From Jackrogersella multiformis (lineage: Eukaryota > Ascomycota > Sordariomycetes > Xylariales > Hypoxylaceae): a DNA stretch of 64,000 bases. The stretch covers positions 310,001-374,000 of the forward strand of contig CADCXD010000005.1 of NCBI GenBank assembly GCA_902806575.1, in the 5' to 3' direction. The notes below the pieces were generated by a model. It was given only the letters and a program-made list of their open reading frames with translations. It was not told the origin of the DNA and ran no database searches. The position numbers and the translations under genes are program-made. Positions 20,037 through 31,005 of the stretch are shown one piece after another. The first letter of the stretch is position 1. Each line of letters opens with the position of its first letter.

Positions 20037-21904
20037 CTACACGCTTCTGTTGTCTGACCTATTGGAATGCTCCTCGATCTCAACCTTCGACATATCGCGC
20101 TTTGAACCCTCGGTACCCTCTAGCCTGTCTTCCCCGGCGTCACCGAAAAGTTCGTCCATGTGCTCGAGAGAGATACCTAATGAAAAAAGTGAGTTTTCTG
20201 CTTTGCACAAAAAAAAAGGGGGGGGGGGGAAACGGCTGGACAAACCTTTGGTCTCTGGGATGAAAAACCACACGAAGAAGAACATGCTCACGCAGAAGCT
20301 GCCAAAGATGAGATACGTGCCGTACCCGTGAGCACCAACCGTAGCCAACATGTTCGGCACGGCGCGGGCGACGACAAAGTTGAACAACCACTGCGTGGCC
20401 GCTGCCAGCGCCACGTTCATAGGACGCAGCCTCGCAGCCGGGATCTCGGACACCAGAATCCAGCAGGCGGGGCCCCAGCCGAACTGGAAGAAGGCGGCGA
20501 AGATGAAGATGCAGACGAGGGCGAAGTACCCAGCGGGCGGGACGGGCGCGCCGTCGACCGGCGGCGAGATGCGCACGTACAGGCCGATGTAGAACATGCA
20601 GAAGGCCTGGCCGACGGAGGAGACCAGCAGCGAGCGGCGGCGGCCGAGCGAGTCGGCCATGAACAGCAGGAACAGAGCGCAGGCGACGACCTTGACGATG
20701 CCGTAGACGCCGGTGCTGAGCAGCGAGTTGGAGGTCCCGGTGATGCCGAGATTCTTGAAGATCTGCGGCGCGTACACGTTGATGGCGTTGGTGCCCGTCA
20801 TCTGCTGGCAGACCATGAGCGCGATGCTGAGGAGGGCGCGCTTGCGGTTCGTCGCCACCGTCCACATCTCCTTCTGCAGCGACCAGAACGTGGCCTCACC
20901 GATGAGCCGCCGCTCGTGGTCGAGCTGGTCGACGATCTCCTGGAACTCCTCTTGCAGGTACGGGTGGTCGGGCGCCAGGTTTCGGATCCGGACGAGAACG
21001 GCCTTGGCCTCTTCCCATTTGTCCTTGCGGGCGAGGTATCGCGGCGATTCGTTGCAGATGGCCATTAGGGAGAAGAGCAGGAGAGCGGGGAGGCCCTGGA
21101 TGGATAGCGGGACGATGTACTGCTTAGGGCCGCTTAGGTGCACGCTGACTGCATAGTTCCCCCAGAACGCTATCATGCCTCCGGTGACGATGAACATTTG
21201 ATACAAGCCGGTGAGCAGGCCACGGATAGCGCGAGGCGCGTTCTCGGTGACATAAATCGGGTTGATGACACTAGACGCGCCAACACCAAGACCTAAATGA
21301 TGGTTTATGTATTAGGTAGCGTTCAAAGACGTCGACTCATAGAACCTGGCGAAAACTTACCAGAGACAAATCGGCCAATGTACATAGGCTCGAGATGACC
21401 AGAAGCAGCAGCCTGCATGGCCACGCCGGAGAGAGTGAAGAGAGCAGCAGCCATCAAGCAGGGCCTGCGGCCGAAAGCGTCTGTTAAGGGGTACGCTGCG
21501 AGAGCGCCTACGAAACATCCGGCTTGCAACACGGAGACGATATTTCCCTGAAGATTGGCTGTGGCGACATCGTCTTTACTTCCTAGGCCGTAGGCGCTAT
21601 TGTCATAAATATGTCAGAAGCCATTCTGTGTTGACCAACCGCCGAGCGAGGCTGCACGGGGAACATACGAGATGAATGAATCGAGGTTAATGACACCTCC
21701 GATCACACCGCTATCCCACCCGAAAGACATGGCGCCGAAACATGCCTAAGTAAGAGCAGTTGTTAGTCTCCCGCGAGACACTTCGTTATGGGGATATCTA
21801 ATGCTTACAGAGCAAGCCAGGAGATAGACCCTCCATCCGTAGATTTCATCCGGGTCGGTTTTCATAGCGTCATTTTTGACGATGTGCCTTAATACGGACG
21901 CCAT
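20037..21904 (-). CDS. MFS sugar/quinate-type permease
   Basis: This is a proton-coupled sugar-porter-family permease of the plasma membrane. Five exons (21904-21809, 21745-21669, 21596-21361, 21292-20246, 20176-20037) with phase-checked introns give 531 residues, the usual length of fungal quinate permeases. The N terminus reads KTDPDEIYGWRVYLLACS, then ACFGAMSFGWDSGVIGGV (TM1 start). Sugar-porter signatures are DAFGRRP in loop 2-3, NESPRYLARKDKWEEA after TM6, QQMTGTNAINVYAPQIFKNL in TM7, DSLGRRRS, and PETKGISLEHMDELFG at the C terminus. The TM7 block and the C-terminal SLEHMDELFG favour the quinate/hexuronate-type clade over hexose transporters, but the substrate cannot be fixed. The last intron (20245-20177) carries an unusual run of 9 A and 12 G on the plus strand. 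Start Met at 21904 is set by the open N-terminal exon. Confidence 0.9.
20209..20229. repeat. A9-G12 run inside an intron
   Basis: On the coding (minus) strand this is C12 then T9, lying in the last intron of the MFS gene, just upstream of its acceptor region. It may serve as the pyrimidine tract; it is also a likely spot for sequencing or replication slippage. Confidence 0.9.
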
Positions 21905-23828
21905 GATCGTCGAAAAATGGGAGCTATCCCAAGCCGCTTTCTCCTATGTCTGGCGTTTCGTGTCGCCTGTGATTCTCTCTGTGTGTTGTCTCGAATGGGC
22001 ACACCGCCGTCGTCTGGTGTTGTTCAACGATTGGCGACGAGAGGAACTACGACTAGAACCGAGTAAGATGAGCGGCGACACCCTACCTTTAAAGTATGCA
22101 TACTGTGGGTAAGCTGCCGACACATAATTGTCGCCTTGCTACGATACCACGTTGTAAGGGGACCAGGGTATAGGAGATCTATGGCCTAGAGCGAACGATG
22201 CTCCAGAGCCTATGATGGGTGGAAAATGTGTGCTGAGTAGATATCGCATTCTTCCACCAAATAGGAAAGCTGGATGGCCTAGACAAAAGTACTGGGGGTC
22301 ATTAGGCCGAAGGAATCCTGGCAGGAATGGCAATGGTTCTACACTAGCACTTGCGTAGGACCTAGTTTCTTTACCCCATGGGCCCGGGCAAGCTAAAGGA
22401 TCTGGGGAATTATTCGGTAGATCTGGAGTTCTAATCGCGCCAATTAGACTTGGAATTGTTCAAAGCTCTAAGATCATCAGTTTTCTAACTATTTTTGTCC
22501 GGTTTGGAATATCAGACGTGCTCTTCTTTCGTGTTCTTCAACATCATCGATGGCAACAACTGTGTATAGTACATCTATATAGGTATGGAATCCTGAGGGA
22601 TATAGGGTAATATATCACATAGAGCGAAGAAGAACCTGACAGGGTCAGCAGTTAAGGTTGTAGGAGAAGTGGAGATAAGGATATCATGGTGGGAACTCAG
22701 GGCCGAATATCGAATGTCTTGTGGTGAGGTTTCTTGGTTGAGAGCTTTAAGTCCGACCAACCAATCTGTCCGCCTGGTTGATTCAGGTTGATGCTCGACC
22801 TCCACCACGGAGACGGGCTTCATTTTAGGCTGAATGCGGGGAAGAGGAACCGGAGCTAACTAAGACTACATAGGTAGGTAGCTCAGGGATTACCATTGCT
22901 TGTTTTAATCTTGACAGCTTGAAATAACAAAGTTGATTCTTCCTGTGTTTTGTGGTGATCACCACACCTAGACAAAAGCACCAAGTACGAGGACTTGTTT
23001 CTTATAAGCGCACCACTGATGAAATATATTCATCTCTATAGTAAGCGGAAGGCATCCTAACATACCTAGGTAGATAACTAGGTACCCATAGATTCGAGGT
23101 AAGAGGGATATAGGAGGTTACATCCAGGAACAGTATACCAAGAACAAAAGTATACACTCAGGGGCTAATATACGAAATTGCCACAATTGTTACACATTAA
23201 ACCTGTAAGCGACATCTTATAGTAGTATCTGCATACATATCTATATAGTTAGGTATATACGACGGTTTTTAAAGATATAACTTGACGGCAAGGCAAGCGA
23301 AAGAAGATCTTTCATCACGAACTCGTCACTTACACCGTACAGGGGGGTACCCTCGTATTCTCTTACGGGCCACTTTCGAAACCACTACGACTCCAAGCTC
23401 TATAGTCCGTCCGCCCTATCGGCCATCAACTCGGGCAATACTACACCGGCACTTTTGTCGTCCAAATAATACATACATAGTTAAACGCCGGCTCCATCAT
23501 ACGAGCTATGTGGTAAAATTGATCAAAAATCTAAGACACAGACTATACCGACAATCCAATACAATACCCGCTGGCAGTTGAGCTGCACGCAATCTATTGT
23601 GACATTATCACGAAGCGTTCGAGTTCGCTCGCTCTGGAAGTCGGACGTCGTCACATCGGCCAATCCTCGTAGTGCATTTAGCCTCCTACGCGCTTCTGCC
23701 GGCGCATGTCACGTCGGTTGATGTCGCTTCATTCCATGCTATAGTCCAATTCCCTCGAGGCTCTTATCTCATCACACCACAAGTCACCGTTGTTATCATT
23801 CTATTTAGCGAGACCGAAAGAAAAAAAC
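21905..23828. other. Divergent intergenic region, MFS / BNR_4
   Basis: A 1.9-kb region between the permease (minus) and the propeller enzyme (plus), wide enough to hold shared control elements. No gene supported; it has one CCTAGGTA/CTAGGTACC patch near 23065-23090. Confidence 0.5.
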
Positions 23829-25437
23829 ATGTTGTCAGAGCCCTCGATATCGGTTCTTGGCCCGGACCCGACGCACCGGAACTGCGTGCTGAACGGGAAC
23901 GCGTTCCAGCAGGACGCCATCCAATCGTTCAACGGGTGGCAGTACGCCTGCTTCTACAGCAGCCTGTCGGAGGATGCCGCCAAGGAGCCGCTGTACATCC
24001 ACCTGTCGCGCAGGAAGCTACCGGAAGGGAAGTGGGAGACGTTCGTCTTCGACGACTATCCGCAGACGACGGATGACGGCCACAATACAGTCCAGGTAAC
24101 ATGAACCAATCGCCTTCGGAACGAGGGAAGTAGAGGCGCTGAGTGAGTATGTGTTAAGCTCGGTATCTGCCCCGGCGACGGCACCATCCACCTCTCATAC
24201 GACCACCACTGCGACATGTAGGTCCCGCGTATCTTACCACGCTCGGTTGAGCCCGCACTCACCAGCAGCAGTATTCGCTACCGCCACTCGCAACCCGGCG
24301 TCGCCCAGACCCCCGACTCCTTCCCGTGGTCCGCGTCGCTCTTCACGCTGCACTTGACGCGGCTCCCGGGCCTCGGGGCCTCGCACGACTCGCTCTTCAG
24401 CTACGTCACGTACCCGCGGTTCGTGCAGCTGGGGTCAGACCTGCTATTCTCGTTCCGCACGGGCAAGGCCGGGCTCGGGGACGACCACGTGGCGGTGTAT
24501 ACGCCGGGGACCAAATACGCGGTGCTCGGCACCAACCTGCAGGGCGTGGCAAACAACCCGTACATCCACGGGCTGGACTTCCGGCGCGGGCGGCTGCACG
24601 CGACGTGGGTGTACCGCGGCTTCGTGCACTACGCCGGGTGGGACGACCCGCGCGACACCCAGCACAAGCAGCAGGCGGGCCCGAACTCCGGGCATAACAA
24701 CCACGACATCTGCTACGCGTACTCGGACGACGGGGCGCGGACCTGGCGCAACGGCGCGGGCGCGCTGCTGGCGGACTTGGCGAAAGGCGAGGCGGTGCGG
24801 CCGGACGCCGAGGGCATCGTCGCGTTCGAGATCCCAAAAGGCTCGGGGCTGTCCAACCAGGAGGCGCAGGCTGTGGATGGCGCGGGCGGCGTGCACGTGC
24901 TGAACCGCGACGCCGTGGGTGGCGAGCAGAGGTGGAAGCATTATTGCCGGGCACCTGAAGGTCAGTTCTAGGTTTTGTTTCCTCGCATTTCACGGTTGCT
25001 TGCTACCATTGCTACCATTACCACTATTGCCAGCATTGCTACTATTGTTACCAACTACTATCATCGTCTTAGCCATAGCAGCACTAACACGTCGCCGGCA
25101 AACAGGAATCTGGACGCAGCACGCGCTGCCGCACGTACAGGGGGTGCAAGGGGGCAAGAGGGGCCGGCTGGCCGTGAGCCAGGACGACGACTTGTACCTC
25201 GTGCTGCCGGACCACGCGGCGCCCACCCTGACGATCCTGAAGGCGTCGAAGGAGAGCAAGTACTCCGAGTACGAGCTCGTGTGGCGGGGGGACGGGTACC
25301 CGCCGACGGAGCCTCTGGTCGATACCACGAGGCTGGAGCACGATAATGTGCTGTCTGTGTTCACTCGGGCTAGAAACGGGGCTGATGTGGACTCGAGCGC
25401 GCGAGTCGATGTTGTCGTTCTTGATTTTAAGTTGTAG
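23829..25437 (+). CDS. BNR_4-family beta-propeller, putative polysaccharide lyase/glycosidase-like
   Basis: Four exons are proposed (23829-24095, 24159-24217, 24272-24960, 25106-25437), 448 residues; an acceptor three bases earlier in exon 3 would add one residue. The protein belongs to the BNR_4 family (Pfam BNR repeat-containing family member). Key blocks: NAFQQDAIQSFNGWQYACFY, LGICPGDGTIHLSYDHHCD (assembled by splicing), SYVTYPRFVQLG, SFRTGKAG, NPYIHGL, WVYRGFVHYAGWDDP, GHNNHDICYAYSDDG (an Asp-box-like turn with paired histidines) and SNQEAQAVDG. Related propellers include fungal rhamnosyl-glucuronate lyases and bacterial ulvan lyases; whether this one is a lyase is inference. No signal peptide is visible at the N terminus, so it would act inside the cell, perhaps on an imported oligosaccharide. 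Tail-to-tail with the TED1-like gene, 240 bp apart. Confidence 0.82.
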
Positions 25438-25677
25438 GTATTTACCTACTTAAATCAACAAAAGTTGTCGAGTTTCTTCGTCTTCGCTGGATGTTGTTTC
25501 CTGTGGTTTGAACGAGCTACATCGTAATCAACATATAAACCTCACACGAGACGAGCCTTGAGCTATAATTAATATTCGTCTAGGATCCTAGTCTATGCCT
25601 CATATTAGTACAAGTACATTCATGACTCGTTACACTTCCGTGCTATAGGTCTGCCTCTGGTTGCTGCGTAGGGGAAC

Positions 25678-27387
25678 CTATCCCTTTTTGACATGACCAT
25701 TGCCGACGTGAACGGGTTCCATCCCACCATTCCCGACCTTTTCGCTCTTAGCCACACCAGGGGCTTTCGTAGCCGGCCACTTTTCGACATCGAAACCCGC
25801 CGCCGCCGCCGCCTGTAAGACCCCGTAAGCCGCGAGCCCGACAAGCGCGATGAGATCGATGAAGTGGACAAACCACCAGAAATACTGGCGGCCTAGAGCG
25901 CAGTTCGCGAACTTGAATCTCCACTCCCACGCGTCCTGGTCGAACCAGACACTGAGCAAGCCGGCGTTCCCGCCAAATCCGCCCATCATGCTTCGGACCG
26001 TGATTTCTCGTAGGCCGGGAATTCCGGACATCTCGAGGAGGTTTTCCGCCTGTGCGGCATCCCACCGAGTTACCCGCCATGGACGTTCGTCGCCCTCCGT
26101 CTGGTTTATGTAATGGTACGTATCGCACCCCTCGTGGTCGTGCCCATTCAAGACGATGCCTCTCCGACCTCTACCCTGACCCGGCGCGTTAGGGTCGCCG
26201 CTTAATCCAAATATACCTTCCAAAAATCCGCGAGAAGCGTCGGCTGACAGTTGGTTCTGCTCCTTGACGCCACCCCCGGCGTGGAAGTTGAAGAACGGAG
26301 CATCGACACAGACACCTTCGGGTTTATACAAGGGGATATGGGTTAGAACAAGAGTAAAGTGACCCGCATACTCGACTGCAGATGCAGTGTTGATAACGTC
26401 GTTCACGAAAGTATACGTCTTGTCCTGGAGACTCTGGTCTGCAGCCGGAGTATCGAGATTCATATTATTAACGTTGACAATTCGTAGCTCAGGGGGTAGG
26501 CGGTTAGAGTCGGGATTCTTCTCGCCATCGTATATAGTCGCATTGGTCGCTGGATCGGTAATGGGCAACTCAAATCGCAACTCGTAGGCGGCCTTTCCAA
26601 ACACGCGCTCGAATCGTTCCAGCCGCTCCAGTGTTAGGTCGCCCGCGTAGCCGATATCGTGGTTTCCCGCAACGTTGATAATTCTACGTCGCCACGCCGC
26701 AGCGTTGCTATCCTCAACGCCGAGCAATCCAGCTAAATCATATTCCTCCCTGGGGTATGTTGCGACTTCGTCAGGAACGCGCTCGCCCCCTTTAAAGGAA
26801 CGGTTCCAAAACCTCCAGCTTCTCCGCTCGAACTCTGGAGTCCTAATCCATTGACTTCCAAGCAGGTCTCCAAGGACGGTGACATGGGTAGGTTTAGTCC
26901 ACCATCGTAGGGTCCGATAGATATGGGCGAGGTAGAAGTCGTTACCGAATAAGTCTATGCGCTTGCGGATAGACTCGGCTGTGTCGGGTATGTCGTCAAA
27001 GAAGACATCGACGAGATCATGAACTACCTGTCGCAAGCGTTTACGTAGCGATGGCTGCTCGGTCTTGTAGGTAAGGTGGCGGATAGCCCATGTCAAGTGA
27101 GGGAACGACTCGCGGTTGTAATTCCTGATGGAGGTGTCGCCTTCGAGCTGCGGATCGCCGAGCGCGAGTAGTCGGAACGGCGCAGCATTAGTCGAAGAGA
27201 TAATGTGCTGTCGCAAGGTATCCTGAAATGCAGAAGCAGAGCTTTGAGGTTCGGTCTTGTCGATCGCTTGTGGGAGTGGGAACGCGCATCCTAGAAAGAC
27301 TGGATAAAGATATAAATAAAAGGTAGAAGCTAAAGCAAAAGGAATTAGAACTCGCAAAGCATTGCGAAGAAGAGCCGCAGGGGACAT
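25678..27387 (-). CDS. ted1: Cdc1/Ted1-family metallophosphoesterase
   Basis: This is an intronless 569-residue membrane phosphoesterase. Calcineurin-like metal-site motifs are all present: GDPQLEGD at about residues 77-84, GDLLGSQW at 173-180, GNHDIGYAGD at 241-250, THIPLYKPEGVC at 349-360 and GHDHEGCDTYH at 415-425. One hydrophobic helix lies near residues 11-35 and a second near the C terminus (around VHFIDLIALVGLAAYGVL), placing the catalytic domain in the ER lumen as in Cdc1, Ted1 and mammalian PGAP5. Ted1 removes ethanolamine phosphate from the second mannose of GPI anchors and so promotes ER exit of GPI proteins; Cdc1 acts on the first mannose. I favour Ted1 from the ELR..IVNVNNMN and SRGFLEGIFG blocks, but paralogue choice is less sure than the family. 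The C-terminal tail is basic and Gly-rich. Confidence 0.85.
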   Translation of the reverse strand: MSPAALLRNALRVLIPFALASTFYLYLYPVFLGCAFPLPQAIDKTEPQSSASAFQDTLRQHIISSTNAAPFRLLALGDPQLEGDTSIRNYNRESFPHLTWAIRHLTYKTEQPSLRKRLRQVVHDLVDVFFDDIPDTAESIRKRIDLFGNDFYLAHIYRTLRWWTKPTHVTVLGDLLGSQWIRTPEFERRSWRFWNRSFKGGERVPDEVATYPREEYDLAGLLGVEDSNAAAWRRRIINVAGNHDIGYAGDLTLERLERFERVFGKAAYELRFELPITDPATNATIYDGEKNPDSNRLPPELRIVNVNNMNLDTPAADQSLQDKTYTFVNDVINTASAVEYAGHFTLVLTHIPLYKPEGVCVDAPFFNFHAGGGVKEQNQLSADASRGFLEGIFGLSGDPNAPGQGRGRRGIVLNGHDHEGCDTYHYINQTEGDERPWRVTRWDAAQAENLLEMSGIPGLREITVRSMMGGFGGNAGLLSVWFDQDAWEWRFKFANCALGRQYFWWFVHFIDLIALVGLAAYGVLQAAAAAGFDVEKWPATKAPGVAKSEKVGNGGMEPVHVGNGHVKKG

Positions 27388-28005
27388 GTAGACGGCGGCA
27401 TGTGGCCGAAGCCGTTAGGTAATAACGAAGGGTACCTAATATTGGCGGTACTGAGAAGCAGAAGCAGAAAAAGAAAACATTTAAAGAGGTATTTGGAGCA
27501 TCGTGGGTTTGTAAGAAAAAACAATAATAGAAATCTAGAAAATGGATCCAGGGATTGGCCTACTTAGGTACCAGGGATTTCCCGATCCAGGGAGGTACCT
27601 GCGTATTTGCATTAAATAGGGGTTTATCAGCCCACCCGGGTCCCGAGAATTAGGCACCGATGCCCACTAATATGAATACCGGCCTCGGACATAACCTTAT
27701 ATTTGATCCTTTTAGAAGTTGAAACCGAGCTTCATAAAGTGTTCCGGGAAGCTGTGTAACAAATATTTTATACGTACCTAGCTACCTAGGTACCTACACT
27801 AGTATATATCTCATTAATTAAAAGCCTTACATTTGTAGTTAGGTTTTCATATTGGCCAATCCATTATATTGACCTAAATACCTAGGCGTAGCTTGTGATA
27901 GTGACTGATGGTGATTGATGAAATGGTTATTTCACCTTGTAAGATTCCATCACTAACTATCGTCAAGTCGTATTTCATTATAATCTGCCATGATAATCCT
28001 TTTCA
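27388..28005. other. Spacer with TACCTAGGTA words
   Basis: Contains the promoter of the TED1-like gene and a dense TACCTAGCTACCTAGGTACC patch at 27774-27797. No gene seen. Confidence 0.5.
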
Positions 28006-28636
28006 TCATTCCTCCATAGGGTCATCCTCGAACTTAGGAAACTCGACTAGAAATTCGGGTTCATAGTCATCGTCTGAATCTAGGGGTCTGAAATTGAACG
28101 CCACCGCGTAGTTGTTTTCGATGCCGGCGTCGGCTGGTGTCTCTTTGTTTCCGGTTTCGAGAGGCTTCCAACCTTGACTGAGATCATTCTGTGCCTTCGG
28201 TAGACCAAAATCGATCTGCTGGGGGTCATCAGGAAGCTCCGTCTTCGTCTGCTGACCCCCCGACGAAAATGTTGACAATCCCTCGGGGTAGCGTTCCTTC
28301 AAGATGCCCAGCAGCTCTTCTGCTACATCTGCGAACGGTTTCATCGGATCGACGAATAGGAAGATAGTATGGATGCCATATTTAAGGCGGATCGACAAGT
28401 CGATATCCTCTAACTCATCCCGTTGAACCTATATCGAGGTAAGCAAATTGTGTAATGAGTAAATCTTTCTACAACGATGTATTGAATGACCACGAGATCC
28501 ATATTCGCTGTCGTCGAGATGTGCAAGTGAGACACAAGCTACCCGTCCAGGTATGAACTATGAACCTACAACAATACAACAATAACAAATAACAAATAAC
28601 AAATAACAAGGAGGATGAGTTGATATGACTTACCAT
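28006..28636 (-). CDS. Conserved fungal protein; first coding exon is only ATG
   Basis: I do not know a function. Exon 2 (28428-28006) opens with VQRDELEDIDLSIRLKYGIH, directly after acceptor ATATAG and with an in-frame TAG just upstream, so the protein must start upstream by splicing or at the internal Met at 28398. At 28636-28634 an ATG is followed at once by a perfect GTAAGT donor in the right phase, giving a 141-residue protein whose first exon contributes only Met. Visible features are a compact conserved-looking N-terminal half (HTIFLFVDPMKPFADVAEEL, LLGILKERYPEGL) and an acidic C-terminal tail (DSDDDYEPEFLVEFPKFEDD). No membrane segment or signal. The intron (28633-28429) contains a tandem AATAAC-type repeat. 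Probably a small nuclear or cytosolic factor, judging only from its acidity. Confidence 0.68.
28581..28609. repeat. Tandem AATAAC/AAATAAC repeat in an intron
   Basis: About four short AAATAAC-type units, lying inside the intron of the ATG-only-exon gene. Confidence 0.85.
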
Positions 28637-29106
28637 GTTGACTATGGATGAGAGATGATTTCTTAGATGGCTCTCTGTGAATTTATTCCCTTTTTGTTAA
28701 GTTGTTAGGTACCTGATAGATTCTTAGACCACGGCTTGTACTTCCAAGTTACCTGTTTAGCGGAATGCAGGGATAGAGCTAAACTGTAAGTTAAGTTTCT
28801 TAGGTAAGTGATGTACCTAGGTACCTACCTAGAGTGGGCAGAAGTGGCCGCTCTAAGTGGTCTAAGCTTCTCAATCTGCGGAAGGTTTTTTTTAATGAAG
28901 CAGGTAGTACAATGTGAATCATGTCTTAAGGTAAAATATAGTTCACTTTTATCTACCTAGGTAACTTACTTATACTCAACTTACTATACTCAACTTACTA
29001 ATACTTAAACTTACCAAGGTCCAAACCGCTTCCGCCAAATATTTGAAGCCATATACACAATCACCGCTTTTCGCTGCTCGAATAAAGTGTCGTACAGCAA
29101 TTAATC
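28637..29106. other. Divergent promoter region
   Basis: Lies between the minus-strand conserved gene and the plus-strand Tim17-family gene. Contains TACCTAGGTACCTACC at about 28813-28832 and repeated ACTTACT/CAACTTACTA words near 28965-29015. No gene seen. Confidence 0.5.
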
Positions 29107-29822
29107 ATGACAAGAGCAAGACCTCAAGGGGAGGACAGGCAAGCATGGGCTCCAACTCGCGAAGAATATAGCCAGCTATGGAAAGGCTCTCGCCTGTCCA
29201 TCCCACCTCTGATGCGAATCCCAGCTGCGGCCTTGACGGCATTCGGCGTAGGCATGACTTTGGGCCTTGCGCAGGGCAGCAAGATGGCCGGTCTACGTTT
29301 TAGAGCCGAGCACGCTCATCGGCTTCCTACCACTACAACCGGATGGTACTTGTATCATAAGAGCAAGAACTATCATTTAGCATTCGGCGGGCTCAAGGAA
29401 GGCTTGAAGGTTGGCGCGAGGCTGGGTGTTTTAAGTACTGCCATGTTCTGCGCCGAGAACTTATTCGATGTTTATCGAGGAACCAAGGACCTCTTCAGTA
29501 CTGTGATGGCCAGTCTGGCCGTGGCTGGTGGCTTCAGCTTCTGGAGTATGTCCCCTTTACGTGTTTGGTCTGATGGTTCAATAGCCTTTACTAAGAGCCT
29601 TTGCCATCATCATTCTAATCACCTGCCTTTGATGTAGATCGCTTTTCAGCCGCCGAGACTGCGAGAACTGCCAAGAAGGGCCTCAAGTTCGGAATCGCGT
29701 ATGGTGCTATCCAGGACCTTCTCTCTCTTGCCAAAGGTCGACCCGTTGGATATGTCGATTTTATCAGAAGACACATTGGGAAAGCCACCCAGCTTGAGGA
29801 GAAAAGGAATCCCACGAGCTAG
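29107..29822 (+). CDS. Tim17/Tim22/Tim23-family mitochondrial membrane protein (TIMMDC1-like)
   Basis: Two exons, 29107-29545 and 29638-29822, with a 92-nt intron (GTATGT donor, GATGTAG acceptor), give 207 residues; splicing forms GGFSFWNRFSAAETA. The Tim17 fold is visible as four Gly- and Ala-rich hydrophobic stretches: ALTAFGVGMTLGLAQGSKMA, the segment around GGLKEGLKVGARLGVLS, VMASLAVAGGFSFW, and KKGLKFGIAYGAIQDLL. Between them is a signature I recall from fungal members of this group, LRFRAEHAHRLPTTTTGWYL, followed by YHKSKNYH. The closest animal counterpart by layout is TIMMDC1, a complex I assembly factor of the inner membrane; the family link is firm, that exact role is inference. No cleavable presequence, as expected for carrier-type import. 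Confidence 0.8.
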
Positions 29823-31005
29823 AAAGGATTCCTCCTACATCCGCTTCGTGCCGAGTAACTTTTAAAACGTTCTAAGCTTTCCTGTGGCCCCAACTTTAAC
29901 CATGTCGCTTGCCACTACGGTTCTCTGCATATGTTCCCGCATTAGCCGCAGTCAGCTCCGATGTGCAGGCCAACTTGCGGGGTTTACGCTATCTGCATAC
30001 CTACCTGGTATCTAGCTGCCTAGGTGCCTGGGTACCTAGTATCTGGGTAGGTAGGTAGGTAACAGAAGACCTCATGAAAGCCGTCATAACTAACTGTAAC
30101 GGCAATTGCATCGAAAAAGATATAATCGGAAATTAAATCGCAGACACGTGGCTCGTTCAAGAAAAGTTACGTTATAAATTACTCAATAGGCCCATCGTTT
30201 CGAATTAGCGCTTTCGGCCATCATCGCATTTACATAGTCACGATGATGCCTAGAGTTGGCCTGAGCAGTCGGCTTAAAAATACCCCACGTTTATCCACGG
30301 GCCTCGAACCGCGCAGATTATACGCGTAGCTTATTCTTGCTATATTCGGCCATCCCGCATAGGCCGGACCGGACAATTGACTAGGTAGAGAGTCAAATAC
30401 CGTACCAGGGGGTGGCCAGGTCAACTACACGCGCTAGCCTCGAGCTATTTGCTCATTCTTTCGGGGTCTCCCATGTCGCTACCCAGCGGCTTTATCTCTA
30501 ATTGGACAATGGCAGCTTTGTCTACTTATTTGCACCACGGCTACAGACGGCATACTTGAACTCGATGGGTCCACGTGATCATCTATGATAAGAACTCCCG
30601 GTGGATTGGGCCCTGCAGTGTCTTTATGACATCGCGTCTTGATTGGAATATCGGAGTTTCGAAGTGGTCGATTTGCCATTATCGAGCTGAGTCCTCGATG
30701 CCGTACGATGCGGCCCAGTCGGCTCTCACCCAAACCCTGAAGCCACTGCGATTCCGGAGATAAAGAGGCCCCCTTAGGATGGATGACTACCACTAGAGGC
30801 TTGAGATAGTTAAAGTATAACCTCCCGCTCCGTACTAAGCTTAACGTTCCATTGTTCTTGATCATTTACTATATCCGCCTGAGCACTTTCCTGCTATCTT
30901 ACCTATATACCTCGTATCCCACACCTTCCTTACACCTTTTCCCATCACTGCTTAGCCACACCTATATTTCCGCTGCTGCCATTGGAGTACCATAGAACGC
31001 TGACA
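29823..31005. other. Spacer before proline dehydrogenase
   Basis: A dense spacer-word patch at 30001-30062 (CCTAGG, TACCTAG and GGTA units). Open frames on either strand at 30230-30865 show no family features. The last 150 bases form a pyrimidine-rich leader to the proline dehydrogenase start. Confidence 0.5.

Noticed and set aside
20328..21156. Plus-strand frame of 246 codons
   Set aside because: Antisense shadow of the MFS permease; composition is Asp/Arg/Gly-rich without a family pattern.
24406..24993. Minus-strand frames of 165-195 codons
   Set aside because: Shadows of exon 3 of the BNR_4 gene; Arg/Pro/Ala-rich artefacts of high GC.
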